Source of the DNA: Ornithinibacillus massiliensis | Lineage (GTDB): Bacteria > Bacillota > Bacilli > Bacillales > Amphibacillaceae | Assembly: GCF_018310345.1 (NCBI RefSeq) | Contig: NZ_JAGXBY010000004.1 | Coordinates: 248,001-312,000, forward strand | Direction of reading: 5' to 3' | DNA: 64,000 nt | Shown: positions 26,489 through 34,826 of the stretch, piece by piece | How positions within the stretch are numbered: the first letter of the stretch is position 1 | Layout of the letters: every line of letters begins with the position of its first letter | Made by a program: the position numbers and the translations under genes | Notes under the pieces: generated by a model | Database searches by the model: none | Seen by the model: only the letters and a program-made list of their open reading frames with translations | Told to the model about the DNA's origin: nothing

Positions 26489-27640
26489 ATGAATTCAAGA
26501 CATATAGGGAGCTCGTCTTCCCAAAAGGAAGAACGATTATCCTTTATTGATAACCTAAGAGGAGCTCTTACAGTGTTGGTTGTGCTACATCATTTGGTGT
26601 ACTTTTCCATCTATAACGATGTATTAACACAAGGGTCTATTGGGGTTGTAATGGGCCTTCTATTCCTTGCTTTTAATCAGACTTTCTTTATGGGGACATT
26701 TTTTCTTATTTCTGGTTACTTTGTCCCTTCATCTTTTGAAAGAAATGGGGCAACTCGGTTTATCAAAGATAGATCTGTCCGATTCCTAATCCCATTTATC
26801 TTCTATATTTTCATTCTTAGCCAAGCTCAAGCAATTGAAGCCTATATACTTAACCAAGAGCCATTTACATGGCAAACCTATTTTTCACATTTAACTTACG
26901 GGCCTATGTGGTACGTCGAGCTACTTTTCGTATTCGTTTGTTTATACGCAGTTTGGGCGAAGTTTATGAGTAAAAATAAGCTATCAGTAGTTCGTCAGAG
27001 TAAGCCACCCACCTACACAATGCTTGCCATCTTTGTCATGATATTAGCAGTATCGTATTTCATCATAAGACTGTGGGTCCCTGCTCTCGACTTGCCAGGC
27101 GGATCTCCCAAGGTTCGAGCATTCGTTGGACTATTTACAGCAAGCGGCTATGATCTCCCACAATATGTCGGGCTATTCATTTTAGGCATCATCGCTTATC
27201 AACGCAATTGGTTTCGAAATACCCCTGATTCTATGGGGAGGGCGGGTTTTGGAAATGCAATTGGAGCATCGATTCTTCTCCTTCCCTTAGTCTTGATATT
27301 TGGGGTAGACGAATTACAGTTTTCTGGCGGCTGGAACTGGGCATCTTTGGTTTATTCTCTGTGGGAAGCTCTATTTTGTGTTGGCGTCATTCTCGGATTA
27401 ATCATATTCTTTCGCAAAAGAGTTTCTCGTCAAGGAAAAAGTTGGAGCTTCTTGTCAGCCCATTCCTTCGTGATTTATATCATTCATATACCGATTATCG
27501 CTATTGTTATGGCTGGATTGAAGATCATCCACTTTCCACCATCCTTCATGTTTCTAGCTATGATTCTGATCACGATACCACTTTGCTTCTTGTTAAGTTA
27601 TATAATTAGGCAGATTCCCTTTGTTTCAAAGATTATTTAG
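26489..27640 (+). CDS. Acyltransferase 3 family membrane protein
   Basis: 383 residues with about ten hydrophobic segments. The N-terminus FIDNLRGALTVLVVLHH carries the His of the family after R/K-rich loop residues, and FMGTFFLISGYFVPSS is the second conserved stretch. These enzymes acylate sugars or lipids at the membrane; the acceptor is unknown. It ends the cargo block before the IS remnant. GAGAGGAAC lies rather far upstream of the ATG. Confidence 0.88.
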   Translation: MNSRHIGSSSSQKEERLSFIDNLRGALTVLVVLHHLVYFSIYNDVLTQGSIGVVMGLLFLAFNQTFFMGTFFLISGYFVPSSFERNGATRFIKDRSVRFLIPFIFYIFILSQAQAIEAYILNQEPFTWQTYFSHLTYGPMWYVELLFVFVCLYAVWAKFMSKNKLSVVRQSKPPTYTMLAIFVMILAVSYFIIRLWVPALDLPGGSPKVRAFVGLFTASGYDLPQYVGLFILGIIAYQRNWFRNTPDSMGRAGFGNAIGASILLLPLVLIFGVDELQFSGGWNWASLVYSLWEALFCVGVILGLIIFFRKRVSRQGKSWSFLSAHSFVIYIIHIPIIAIVMAGLKIIHFPPSFMFLAMILITIPLCFLLSYIIRQIPFVSKII

Positions 27641-27654
27641 GGATGGTGAGTTTT

Positions 27655-27925
27655 AAAGAAAAAAGAGGATACGACGATAACCATACCTGCCCTTATGCTT
27701 CTCAAAAATAGAACTAATGAGCCTTTTTCACTTTGAATTTTTATCTGAGTGCTTAAAGAAGTATTAATTTTATAATAATAAGTGTTACGTGGAATACCGG
27801 CAATTTTGAGTAATGCCTTCACAGGATAATCGTGCCTTAGCTCATATACTACTTTTACTTTTTGTTTTGTCGTAATTTGTTTTCTTCTTGAACTAAGGCT
27901 TTCAACTTTTTAAATAGAATTTTCC
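27655..27925 (-). pseudogene. IS3-family transposase remnant (end of OrfA, start of OrfB)
   Basis: Reading leftwards, KKLKALVQEENKLRQNKK is a typical OrfA C-terminus. In the overlapping frame OrfB begins with KVKVVYELRHDYPVKALL and KIAGIPRNTYYYKI, and after a frameshift at about 27705 KHKGRYGYRRI follows. The DDE catalytic domain and both terminal inverted repeats are missing. It marks a past insertion between the cargo and the regulatory end of the ICE. Confidence 0.8.
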
Positions 27926-28110
27926 ATTTAATAATATGTATAAATTCTTACTCCCACCTGGCTTATGTTCAGTTGGGCTTTTTTGTATTTAATGAATAAT
28001 TTTTCTTAAAATATTGCTCTTTTTTTTGGCATTTCATAAAAAAACTTGTTGAAGGTTATGAAAGGGGAAATCATCACCCACCTTTGCAGTTGCGAAGGGA
28101 GAGGAAATGC

Positions 28111-28548
28111 ATGATCGAACCAGATCGTACCGAGTGGCAAGTTCGCTGTGCATTTAATGCCTTTTGTAAACGAGTATTGAAGAATGAAGCAATCAATATT
28201 TACAACGAAAGGCGACAACAACAGGCAAAGGAGCTGACGTTTTCTGACCTCACCCCACAAGAAGAAAATCAACTTTTTACCTTAGATAAGCAATATGAAG
28301 GAGAAGAAGGACAAAGTTTTCAAGTGGCTGGAAAGAAAATAACTCCGAAATTACTTGCTGAGGCGTTGCATACTTTGCCAAAAGAAAAGCGTAAGACCGT
28401 CCTACTATACTACTTTTTTGATAAGTCGGATGTAGAGATAGCTGAATTACTCGATATTCCACGCAGTACCGTTCAGTATAGGCGGACAAGCTCTTTCAAA
28501 AGGTTAAAACGATTTTTGGAGGAACATGCAGATGAATGGGATGATTAA
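28111..28548 (+). CDS. Sigma-70 region 4-like regulator (Tn916 Orf7-like)
   Basis: 145 residues from ATG 28111 behind GGGAGAGG; a TTG upstream is less likely. It has the Orf7 layout: an N-terminal RCAFNAFCKRVLKNEA helix, then a region-4 helix-turn-helix with LPKEKRKTVLLYYF and SDVEIAELLDIPRSTVQYRR. In Tn916 Orf7 and Orf8 promote transcription towards xis/int and the transfer genes. Its 3' end overlaps the next gene by about 17-23 bp. Confidence 0.9.
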   Translation: MIEPDRTEWQVRCAFNAFCKRVLKNEAINIYNERRQQQAKELTFSDLTPQEENQLFTLDKQYEGEEGQSFQVAGKKITPKLLAEALHTLPKEKRKTVLLYYFFDKSDVEIAELLDIPRSTVQYRRTSSFKRLKRFLEEHADEWDD

Positions 28549-28786
28549 TTCTAATGTTGGAAACAACGAGCGTGGTTTATTGCCGTACCCAATTATTTTA
28601 GCTGCAAATAAGGGTGAGCCAGAAGCAATGAAAGTAGTTGTTCTACATTATGGAAGCTACATGACAAGCCTGTCCATGCGTAAGCTCCGTGATGAACATG
28701 GAAACACTTATTGGGGCATCGATGAAGATACACGCGAACGCTTACGAGCTAAGCTTATGCAGTCGGTTTTAGCTTTCAAGATTTGA
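28532..28786 (+). CDS. Tn916 Orf8-like regulator
   Basis: About 84 residues from ATG 28532 (or 28526) behind TTTGGAGGAAC. It matches the Orf8 pattern: PIILAANKGEPEAMKVVVLHYG, SMRKLRDEHGN, and IDEDTRERLRAKLM near the end. A helix-turn-helix type regulatory protein that acts with the Orf7-like sigma factor in the control of excision and transfer. Translationally coupled to the gene upstream. Confidence 0.88.
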   Translation: MNGMINSNVGNNERGLLPYPIILAANKGEPEAMKVVVLHYGSYMTSLSMRKLRDEHGNTYWGIDEDTRERLRAKLMQSVLAFKI

Positions 28787-28845
28787 ATCAATAATGGTAG
28801 GTTTTCCCTTTCGTTAACCATATATTGTGTTCTTTGACAAAGAAA

Positions 28846-29131
28846 GCACGGAAGATAACGCCGTGCAGTATAAACAAAAAATCAGATACGTTCTACTGAT
28901 GACGAGCCACCTGATTCATGCGCCATGACTTCCAAAAGGAAAGAGCGGTCATCTACGAATCTAGTGCAATCGTGGTGGATTGCTGGCGATAACCCATCAG
29001 TATGGATAATGATACTCCCCTACCGTCATGGTTCGAGCGTTCAAAGCGTCGCAAGCTATGAGTAGGGCTGGAAGAAATACTTGCAGGGGTGAAATTCCCG
29101 TGGAGCTGTATCAACAGCCGTCTGATTTTTT
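28846..29131 (+). ncRNA. Probable structured noncoding RNA between orf8-like and DUF3173 genes
   Basis: This 290-bp stretch has no open frame but dense complementarity. A long-range stem closes it: AAAAAATCAGA (28876-28886) with TCTGATTTTTT (29121-29131), the latter acting as terminator. Inside are GCAATC/GATTGC (28966-28983), CCCTAC/GTAGGG (about 29018 and 29071) extended by TCAT/ATGA, GATGAC/GTCATC (28898 and 28948), and GGGG/CCC near 29087. A separate GCACGG/CCGTGC hairpin precedes it. I cannot assign a known class. Regulation of excision or a processive antitermination role are possible. Confidence 0.6.
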
Positions 29132-29290
29132 ATATTTTAATTTAAGACTAACCTTCCAGTTATGACAAAAAACCTTTTATTTTAGTGCAAGAGCCAAATT
29201 CACGCAACGTATTAGAATTAGTTGTATAGACGCGATATAATAATAGACAGATATCAAATAGCATATCCTAGTCTATGGAAAGGAGTTTAT

Positions 29291-29476
29291 ATGGTCACAG
29301 TCACTAAAAAAGACTTGATAGCACTAGGTTATGGTCCTTCTTATTCAGCTGATATCATTAGAGAATGCAAAAAACTAATGATTTCAAAGGGCCACACGTA
29401 TTATCAATCTAAAAAGTTGGATCGTGTTCCTAAAGAAGCTGTAGAGGAAGTATTAGGGATAACTTTAGACGTGTGA
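29291..29476 (+). CDS. DUF3173 protein, probable excisionase-like helper
   Basis: 61 residues from ATG 29291, with AAAGGAG just upstream. The sequence MVTVTKKDLIALGYGPSYS followed by a small wing-like SKKLDRVPKEAVEEVLG fits DUF3173, a family almost always located directly before tyrosine integrases of ICEs. A role as recombination directionality factor is inferred from that context. It overlaps the upstream extension of the integrase frame, but the integrase start itself is 38 bp downstream. Confidence 0.82.
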   Translation: MVTVTKKDLIALGYGPSYSADIIRECKKLMISKGHTYYQSKKLDRVPKEAVEEVLGITLDV

Positions 29477-29514
29477 TTTGTACTTCTTGCACTAATTGCG
29501 TAAGGAGTGAAATC

Positions 29515-30726
29515 ATGACTAAAGATATCATCAAAAAGGCAAAGAACGGAACTTATTATTTTAGGGCAAATTTAGGCTATCATCCCATCACTGGTAAGCA
29601 AATCCAGAAGTACCGTAGTGGTTTTAAGACCAAAAAAGAAGCAAGGGAAGAATATTCTAAGTTACTACTAACAAAGTCAGACTCCTTAGAAGAAAAACAA
29701 GAGGACATTTTATTTCGACAGTTTATTGAAGATATTTTCTTACCTTGGTATAAAACACAAGTAAAAGGAAGAACGTACGATAATCGATTACCGACTGTAA
29801 GAAAACATTTCACTTTTTTTGATAACTTATTCACATCAGAAATTACCCCAATTCATGTTCAAAAATGGCAATTAGCATTATCTAAAAAGAAGTATCGTTC
29901 TTCTTATATTAGAAATGTTCAAGGGTTGTTTTCCATGGCAATGGATCGAGCTCTTGTTTTAGGTTTAACCGAAAGTAATCCATCGAAAATTGTTGGAAAT
30001 GTAAAAAAGACAAAGATAAAAATAGATTTTTGGACAAAAGAAGAATTTGAAAAAGTCATCTCCCTTTTTTATAAGGAAGACTACTATCAACATTTTTTAT
30101 TTATTTCATTGTGGCTTTTGTTTATGACAGGCATGCGAATTGGAGAAGCCACTGCGATTCAATGGGAAGATATTGACTTTGACAAAGGTTTGTTATCAAT
30201 CGATAAAACACTTTACTATAAGAATTTAGATAACTATTCTTTTGTAGAACCAAAAACAAAAGCTAGTGTCCGTCATATTGCATTAGATGAGGATACATTA
30301 ATGTTACTCCACGAATGGAAGGAAAAGCAGCAATCTATCGTCCAAACCAATTTTGTGATGAGCTATAATGGTATCCCTACACAAAAGCATACGTTAGCAA
30401 ATGCCATTACACGTTATTCAAAAAAGGCTGGGGTTCATCGAATAAGATTACATGCTTTAAGACATTCTCACGCTTCTCTGCTTATTAGTATGGGAGAAAA
30501 CCCATTAATTATTAAAGATCGCCTAGGACATGAAGATATTGAAACGACACTCGGCACCTATGGACATTTGTATCCAAACAGTAATTTTGAGGTCGCTCAT
30601 AAACTAAAAGGTATATTGTCTTATCAAACTGCAACTGAAAATAAAGATACTTCTCCCAAAAATCAATTCACAGTTCAATATTTGCGTAAGGACTTAGAAA
30701 CAAATAATGCAATAACAATGCAATGA
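29515..30726 (+). CDS. Tyrosine integrase of the ICE
   Basis: 403 residues from ATG 29515 behind AAGGAG. An AP2-like arm-binding domain (KKAKNGTYYFRANLGY), a SAM-like core-binding domain (about 60-160) and the catalytic domain follow. Catalytic residues are visible: Arg in TGMRIGEA, HALRHSHAS with His-x-x-Arg, GHEDIETTLGTYGHL with His and the nucleophilic Tyr. It recombines attP with the guaA 3' end. The last codons contain the right arm repeats. Confidence 0.94.
   Translation: MTKDIIKKAKNGTYYFRANLGYHPITGKQIQKYRSGFKTKKEAREEYSKLLLTKSDSLEEKQEDILFRQFIEDIFLPWYKTQVKGRTYDNRLPTVRKHFTFFDNLFTSEITPIHVQKWQLALSKKKYRSSYIRNVQGLFSMAMDRALVLGLTESNPSKIVGNVKKTKIKIDFWTKEEFEKVISLFYKEDYYQHFLFISLWLLFMTGMRIGEATAIQWEDIDFDKGLLSIDKTLYYKNLDNYSFVEPKTKASVRHIALDEDTLMLLHEWKEKQQSIVQTNFVMSYNGIPTQKHTLANAITRYSKKAGVHRIRLHALRHSHASLLISMGENPLIIKDRLGHEDIETTLGTYGHLYPNSNFEVAHKLKGILSYQTATENKDTSPKNQFTVQYLRKDLETNNAITMQ
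30706..30724 (+). other. Right integrase arm-binding repeats
   Basis: AATGCAAT at 30706-30713 and 30717-30724, in the same orientation and 11-bp step as the left set at 859-886. They overlap the final codons of the integrase gene and lie 63 bp from the core. Confidence 0.7.
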
Positions 30727-30736
30727 AAATAGAGTA

Positions 30737-30776
30737 AAGAGCCGAAACCCTTATAAACAAAGGGGTTTCAGCTCTC
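30737..30776. terminator. Bidirectional terminator between int and guaA
   Basis: AGAGC...GAAACCC and GGGTTTC...GCTCT form a strong stem between the convergent int and guaA genes. It lies on the ICE side of the core, so the ICE supplies guaA with a new terminator in place of the displaced native one at 666-728. Confidence 0.8.
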
Positions 30777-30782
30777 CTTCTA

Positions 30783-32315
30783 CTACTCCCACTCAATCGT
30801 CGCAGGTGGCTTACTCGTAATGTCATACACTACTCTATTAATATGTGCTACTTCATTTACAATTCGAGTAGAGACTTTTTCCAATACATCAAATGGAATT
30901 CTAGCCCAGTCAGAGGTCATTCCATCAATAGAAGTTACTGCACGAATACCGATCGTGTAATCATACGTACGAGCATCTCCCATTACACCAACACTGCGAA
31001 TATTAGGTAATACCGTGAAATACTGCCAGATATCGCGTTCTAAGCCTGCATTAGCAATTTCTTCTCTTAGAATAGCATCAGATTCCCGAACGATTTCTAG
31101 TTTCTCATCGGTCACTTCACCAAGTACACGAATAGCAAGTCCTGGTCCTGGGAATGGTTGACGCCATACGATTCGATCTGGTAAGCCTAATTGTGAGCCT
31201 AATTCACGAACTTCGTCTTTAAATAATGTGTTTAAAGGCTCAATTAATTCAAATTGCATATCTTCAGGAAGTCCACCTACATTATGATGGGACTTAATAG
31301 TTTGTGCTGTTTCTGTTCCACTTTCAATAATATCGGTATAAAGTGTTCCTTGTGCTAGGAAATCCATATCCTTTAGCTTCGCCGCTTCATCATCGAAAAC
31401 ATAAATAAATTCGTTCCCAATAATTTTACGTTTTTTCTCTGGATCATCGACACCTTTTAGCTTAGATAGGAAACGCTCTGAAGCATCCACTTTGATCACA
31501 TTCATATCAAAATCATCAGCGAAAACCTTCATCACGTCATCTGCTTCATTCTTACGTAACAAACCATGGTCTACAAAAATACACGTTAATTGATCGCCAA
31601 TTGCTTTATGAATTAAAGCTGCTACTACAGAAGAGTCGACACCACCACTTAGGGCACAAAGGACATTTCGATTACCAACTTTTTCTCTAATTGCCTTTAC
31701 TTCTTGTTCAATAAAGTTCTCAATTGTCCAGTCACCACTTGCTCCACAAACATCGAATACGAAATTACGTAATAATTGATTTCCATACTCAGAGTGGCGT
31801 ACTTCCGGGTGGAATTGAACACCGTACATCTTCTTCTCTTTCATGCTGAATGCGGCAATTGGAGTGGACGGATTTGTTGCATCTACGGTGAAAGTTGACG
31901 GTGCTTCAACAACTTTGTCTCCGTGGCTCATCCAGACTGTTTGTGCTTCTGGTGTTTCACTAAATAATACTGGATTATTTTGCAAGGAAATGGTTGCTTT
32001 TCCATATTCACGATTTTTGGATTTATCTACTTTTCCACCATAGTGTAATGCCATTAGCTGCATACCATAGCATATTCCAAGTACCGGTATGTCTAGCTCA
32101 AATATTCTTTCGTCTGGTCGAAAGCTATTCTCGTCATACACACTATGTGGTCCACCAGAAAGGATGATGCCTTTTGGGTTTATCTTTTTAATTTCTTCTA
32201 TTGATATTTTGTGTGAATGTAGTTCACTATAGACACCAAATTCACGGATTCTTCGTGTAATTAATTGATTGTACTGGCTACCAAAGTCTAAAACTAGAAT
32301 CATTTCGTTATCCAT
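30783..32315 (-). CDS. guaA: GMP synthase (glutamine-hydrolysing)
   Basis: 510 residues from ATG 32315, with AAGGAGAA upstream; this fits the family length (513 in B. subtilis). The glutaminase domain shows [11 protein letters not shown], the nucleophile in GICYGMQ and His-Glu in FHPE. The ATP-pyrophosphatase domain has SGGVDSS, and the C-terminal dimerisation domain ends [11 protein letters not shown]. It converts XMP to GMP. The last codons are the ICE attachment core. Expression is controlled by the guanine riboswitch upstream. Confidence 0.97.
   Translation of the reverse strand: MDNEMILVLDFGSQYNQLITRRIREFGVYSELHSHKISIEEIKKINPKGIILSGGPHSVYDENSFRPDERIFELDIPVLGICYGMQLMALHYGGKVDKSKNREYGKATISLQNNPVLFSETPEAQTVWMSHGDKVVEAPSTFTVDATNPSTPIAAFSMKEKKMYGVQFHPEVRHSEYGNQLLRNFVFDVCGASGDWTIENFIEQEVKAIREKVGNRNVLCALSGGVDSSVVAALIHKAIGDQLTCIFVDHGLLRKNEADDVMKVFADDFDMNVIKVDASERFLSKLKGVDDPEKKRKIIGNEFIYVFDDEAAKLKDMDFLAQGTLYTDIIESGTETAQTIKSHHNVGGLPEDMQFELIEPLNTLFKDEVRELGSQLGLPDRIVWRQPFPGPGLAIRVLGEVTDEKLEIVRESDAILREEIANAGLERDIWQYFTVLPNIRSVGVMGDARTYDYTIGIRAVTSIDGMTSDWARIPFDVLEKVSTRIVNEVAHINRVVYDITSKPPATIEWE
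30787..30794 (-). other. attR core GAGTGGGA within the guaA 3' end
   Basis: The octamer is identical to 757-764 at the left end. The stop codon context differs (GAGTAG here, GAATAA at the left), which shows that the final codons of the present guaA come from the element. Confidence 0.8.
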
Positions 32316-32403
32316 TGTTATTCTCCTTATATTGTAATATGTTAACCGCAATCCAAATGCAGCATGTAATATAGACTTCACTATATCCTTACTGCTAAAG
32401 ATA

Positions 32404-32494
32404 ATAAAAAAAGTCTGGATTTCCGCCTTTCTATATCATACTCCTAGCATAGGAAGTACATAAATATAGAAAAAGGCAGAAATCCAGACTTGGG
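32404..32494 (-). terminator. Riboswitch expression platform terminator
   Basis: On the minus strand AAGTCTGGATTTCTGCC with its extension pairs with GGCGGAAATCCAGACTT, followed by seven T (plus-strand arms about 32465-32490 and 32411-32436). TTCTGCCTT in the 5' arm can instead pair with AAGGCGGAA at the end of the aptamer. That gives the antiterminator, so ligand binding should switch guaA off. Confidence 0.88.
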
Positions 32495-32512
32495 TAATAT
32501 CTAGAATTCCGC

Positions 32513-32584
32513 CTTCATAGTCAGGGTATTATCGGTACCCCGGTAGAAACTTTCGAACCATATTATCGAGGATATATGAAAGCA
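32513..32584 (-). promoter_or_regulatory. Guanine (purine) riboswitch aptamer of guaA
   Basis: The minus strand shows the purine aptamer: P1 CTTTCATA with TATGAAGG, the conserved TATCCTCGATAATATGG, the core GTTTCTACC and the P3 arm GGGGTACC...ACCC followed by GACTAT. The C in GACTAT is the guanine-specifying base (adenine aptamers have GATTAT). Guanine riboswitches before guaA are known in related bacilli. Confidence 0.92.
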
Positions 32585-32604
32585 TGTGTTTATAAGTTAA
32601 ACTT

Positions 32605-32634
32605 ATTTTACTAGTGATAGGAAACTCTAGTCAA
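32605..32634 (-). promoter_or_regulatory. Probable sigma-A promoter of guaA
   Basis: TTGACT (-35, plus-strand 32629-32634) and TAAAAT (-10, 32605-32610) are 18 bp apart. The start would fall about a dozen bases before the riboswitch. The -35 overlaps the stop codon of yebA, so guaA is separable from that operon. Confidence 0.6.
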
Positions 32635-34826
32635 CCCAATATACGTTTAATTAAATTTTTCCATAAATCCGACATTTCATCTTCTACATTGTGATTGGTA
32701 CTATTTTGATAGATTAGCTTCTCATAGTTTGCTGTTAGCTTAGCCATTTCATTTGTACCATACCAATTATCTATTCGGACAGCAAATTCTCTCAGTGTTT
32801 GATCTGGTTCTTTCTGGAACCCTTTCTTACTCAATAATTTCAATACGAAATGGAAGGCTTCTTGATATGTCGCTTCATCCTTTCGTTTGGTCATTTTTCG
32901 CTCTAATAAATAGGTTCTTATTTGATTTCTCTTCCAGTATACTAATCCGATTCCAATAAGGAGAATCACTGCTAGAATAATCCCATGAACTATTGTAAAT
33001 CCAATCTTTTGATCATCTGCTTTAGCAGCTGGGCTAAATGCCTCATCAGCCTCTTGTTCTGGCACTTCTAACTCTTGTTCTGGTGTTTGTGGTTCTGCTT
33101 CAGGTGCTTCTAGTACATCATCTTGTGTGGATGTATCAACAGCATAACTATTTGGTGCATTGAAGCCCTGTGTTGGCTCAAATGGTACCCATCCAATTCC
33201 TTCAAAATATACTTCTACCCATGAATGGGCATTGGCATTGGTTACTTGATATAGATTATTACCTTCCTCATCAACATTGTCGCCTATTTTTTCACCACTA
33301 GTAAATCCTTTTACCCACCTAGCTGGAATGTCTAGTGTACGAAGCATAACAACCATGGAAGTAGAGAAATTATCACAATATCCTACCTTTGTTTCAAACA
33401 AAAATTGATCTACATAATCTTGATCTTCCTCAGGAACAGCAACATCACTAATTTGGTAAACAAATCCATTAGCACCAAAATATCGTTCAATTGCACGGAC
33501 TTTGTCATACTGATTATCGTGATTCGCTGTAATTTCTTCTGCTAGTACTTGGACCCTATTTGGCAAAGTGGATGGTAGACGAGTGTATTTCTCTAGTAAA
33601 TCTTCATCTGCCGGTGTACCACTCTCCCTCATCTGATCGATAGGGTATGATGGCTTGTCATATATAATCTTATAATCAGACAGAACTACAGTACTATCAT
33701 TTATTTCTGTTCTAATTTCACCTGTAGCATCATTTAGCTTCAAGGACACATTCTCATCAGAAGGTGTTACTTGATTAATTCCATACGGATAAAGTAGTTT
33801 CGAAATATACGCTCGTTCATCAAAATCTAGCCTCAACTGTCTTTCTTCTGTCACGACGTCTGAGGTGAAGGTTTCAAAGTTAATCATTCCATCCTCTTGT
33901 TCCTCAAATTCCTTCCGCTTTGAATTAAGCCAACCCTTCCCTGTATAAAGATCCTTGGATTCTACACGGAAATAATTGTCCTCCTTCATATAAGCTTTAA
34001 AGACTGGTGTATAATCTTGGACAAAGGATCCGCCAAGACTATCATCATTTTCACCATAACCAACCTTCTGAATTATTCCAACCCCACCAATCCCATTACC
34101 ATTTACGACACCTTCTATAAACGGAACTGGATCAGCCCATTGTGGGTCAAGCTTTGGCGCTGCATAACCAACTACGGAAGATAATAATATAATGACTATT
34201 AATGGGAGAATCCAAAGTGGTCTCGTACCTAATCGATAGCTTTGTATATTCTCTTTTTGGATTTCCTTTAGAACATTCGCTAATCCTAAAGCTAAAAATG
34301 CAATAATGAATGTGCGTAAAATTGCCCAATCTGCGTTATATACAGTAAACGTATCTAACAGTGTGATATAAACAAACGTTAGAACACTGAATACCATAAC
34401 CCGCTTTACTTGAACAAACCAATAGAAAATCAGATAGCTCATTAACCATATGATGAGTAAAAATAATAAGGTACGGAACATATTAGATAAATCAAACCAT
34501 TGTCGCGATAGTAGAACTTGGATATTATAGGCAATCTCTGAATAGAATTCCTTGAACCAGGTCATACTCCAAAAACTATTGGCAGAATACAATCCATTCA
34601 AAATAAAAACAATCCCAAATCCTTTTAAAATAAAGGATAGCCACCATTTAATTTGAATAAGGCTGATAAAGAAACAAAAAAACGTATAGATAATAAAGAT
34701 GCCGATGAACGTCGTATCCGTTACTTGATCTACTGGATAAAGCCACTCTAGAAATAACAATAAACCAGCCAGATAAAGAATAGAGGTGTAAACAAAAGGT
34801 ATATTCGTTCTATTTAGTTTCCTCAT
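32631..34826 (-). CDS. yebA: Transglutaminase-like membrane protein (YebA)
   Basis: 731 residues. About six membrane helices in the first 200 residues are followed by a large extracytoplasmic part with a transglutaminase core. Its Cys is in GYCDNFSTSM, His in NANAHSWVEVYF and Asp near VPFEPT. A further helix lies at about 610 and a cytosolic DUF4129-type tail follows. With the DUF58 and MoxR-type genes upstream it forms the conserved yeaC-yeaD-yebA set next to guaA in B. subtilis. Peptidase or cross-linking activity on envelope substrates is inferred. Start overlaps the yeaD stop by 4 bp. Confidence 0.9.
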   Translation of the reverse strand: MRKLNRTNIPFVYTSILYLAGLLLFLEWLYPVDQVTDTTFIGIFIIYTFFCFFISLIQIKWWLSFILKGFGIVFILNGLYSANSFWSMTWFKEFYSEIAYNIQVLLSRQWFDLSNMFRTLLFLLIIWLMSYLIFYWFVQVKRVMVFSVLTFVYITLLDTFTVYNADWAILRTFIIAFLALGLANVLKEIQKENIQSYRLGTRPLWILPLIVIILLSSVVGYAAPKLDPQWADPVPFIEGVVNGNGIGGVGIIQKVGYGENDDSLGGSFVQDYTPVFKAYMKEDNYFRVESKDLYTGKGWLNSKRKEFEEQEDGMINFETFTSDVVTEERQLRLDFDERAYISKLLYPYGINQVTPSDENVSLKLNDATGEIRTEINDSTVVLSDYKIIYDKPSYPIDQMRESGTPADEDLLEKYTRLPSTLPNRVQVLAEEITANHDNQYDKVRAIERYFGANGFVYQISDVAVPEEDQDYVDQFLFETKVGYCDNFSTSMVVMLRTLDIPARWVKGFTSGEKIGDNVDEEGNNLYQVTNANAHSWVEVYFEGIGWVPFEPTQGFNAPNSYAVDTSTQDDVLEAPEAEPQTPEQELEVPEQEADEAFSPAAKADDQKIGFTIVHGIILAVILLIGIGLVYWKRNQIRTYLLERKMTKRKDEATYQEAFHFVLKLLSKKGFQKEPDQTLREFAVRIDNWYGTNEMAKLTANYEKLIYQNSTNHNVEDEMSDLWKNLIKRILG

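Larger units (their letters stand above)
757..30794. mobile_element. Tn916-family ICE integrated in the 3' end of guaA (about 30 kb)
   Basis: The boundaries are the two GAGTGGGA cores, with a guaA stop codon and terminator stranded at the left end and a tyrosine integrase next to guaA at the right end. Gene content and order match Tn916 from orf24 to orf13, then orf7, orf8 and int, with oriT in the expected place. Cargo replaces tet(M). The methyltransferase, tcpD and virB4 are disrupted. Unless those are sequencing errors, the element cannot build its own mating machinery, but it might be mobilised or excised. Confidence 0.9.

Noticed and set aside
18076..28110. An antibiotic-resistance gene in the tet(M) position
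   Set aside because: No ribosome protection, efflux or modifying enzyme is recognisable; the VOC protein is a PhnB type without evidence for resistance.
28890..28960. CTGATGA suggested a hammerhead ribozyme core
   Set aside because: The matching GAAA and NUH cleavage context with three stems could not be arranged around it.
28846..29131. Guide RNA of a TnpB/IscB element or a group II intron
   Set aside because: No TnpB, IscB or reverse transcriptase frame lies nearby and no intron domain V is visible.
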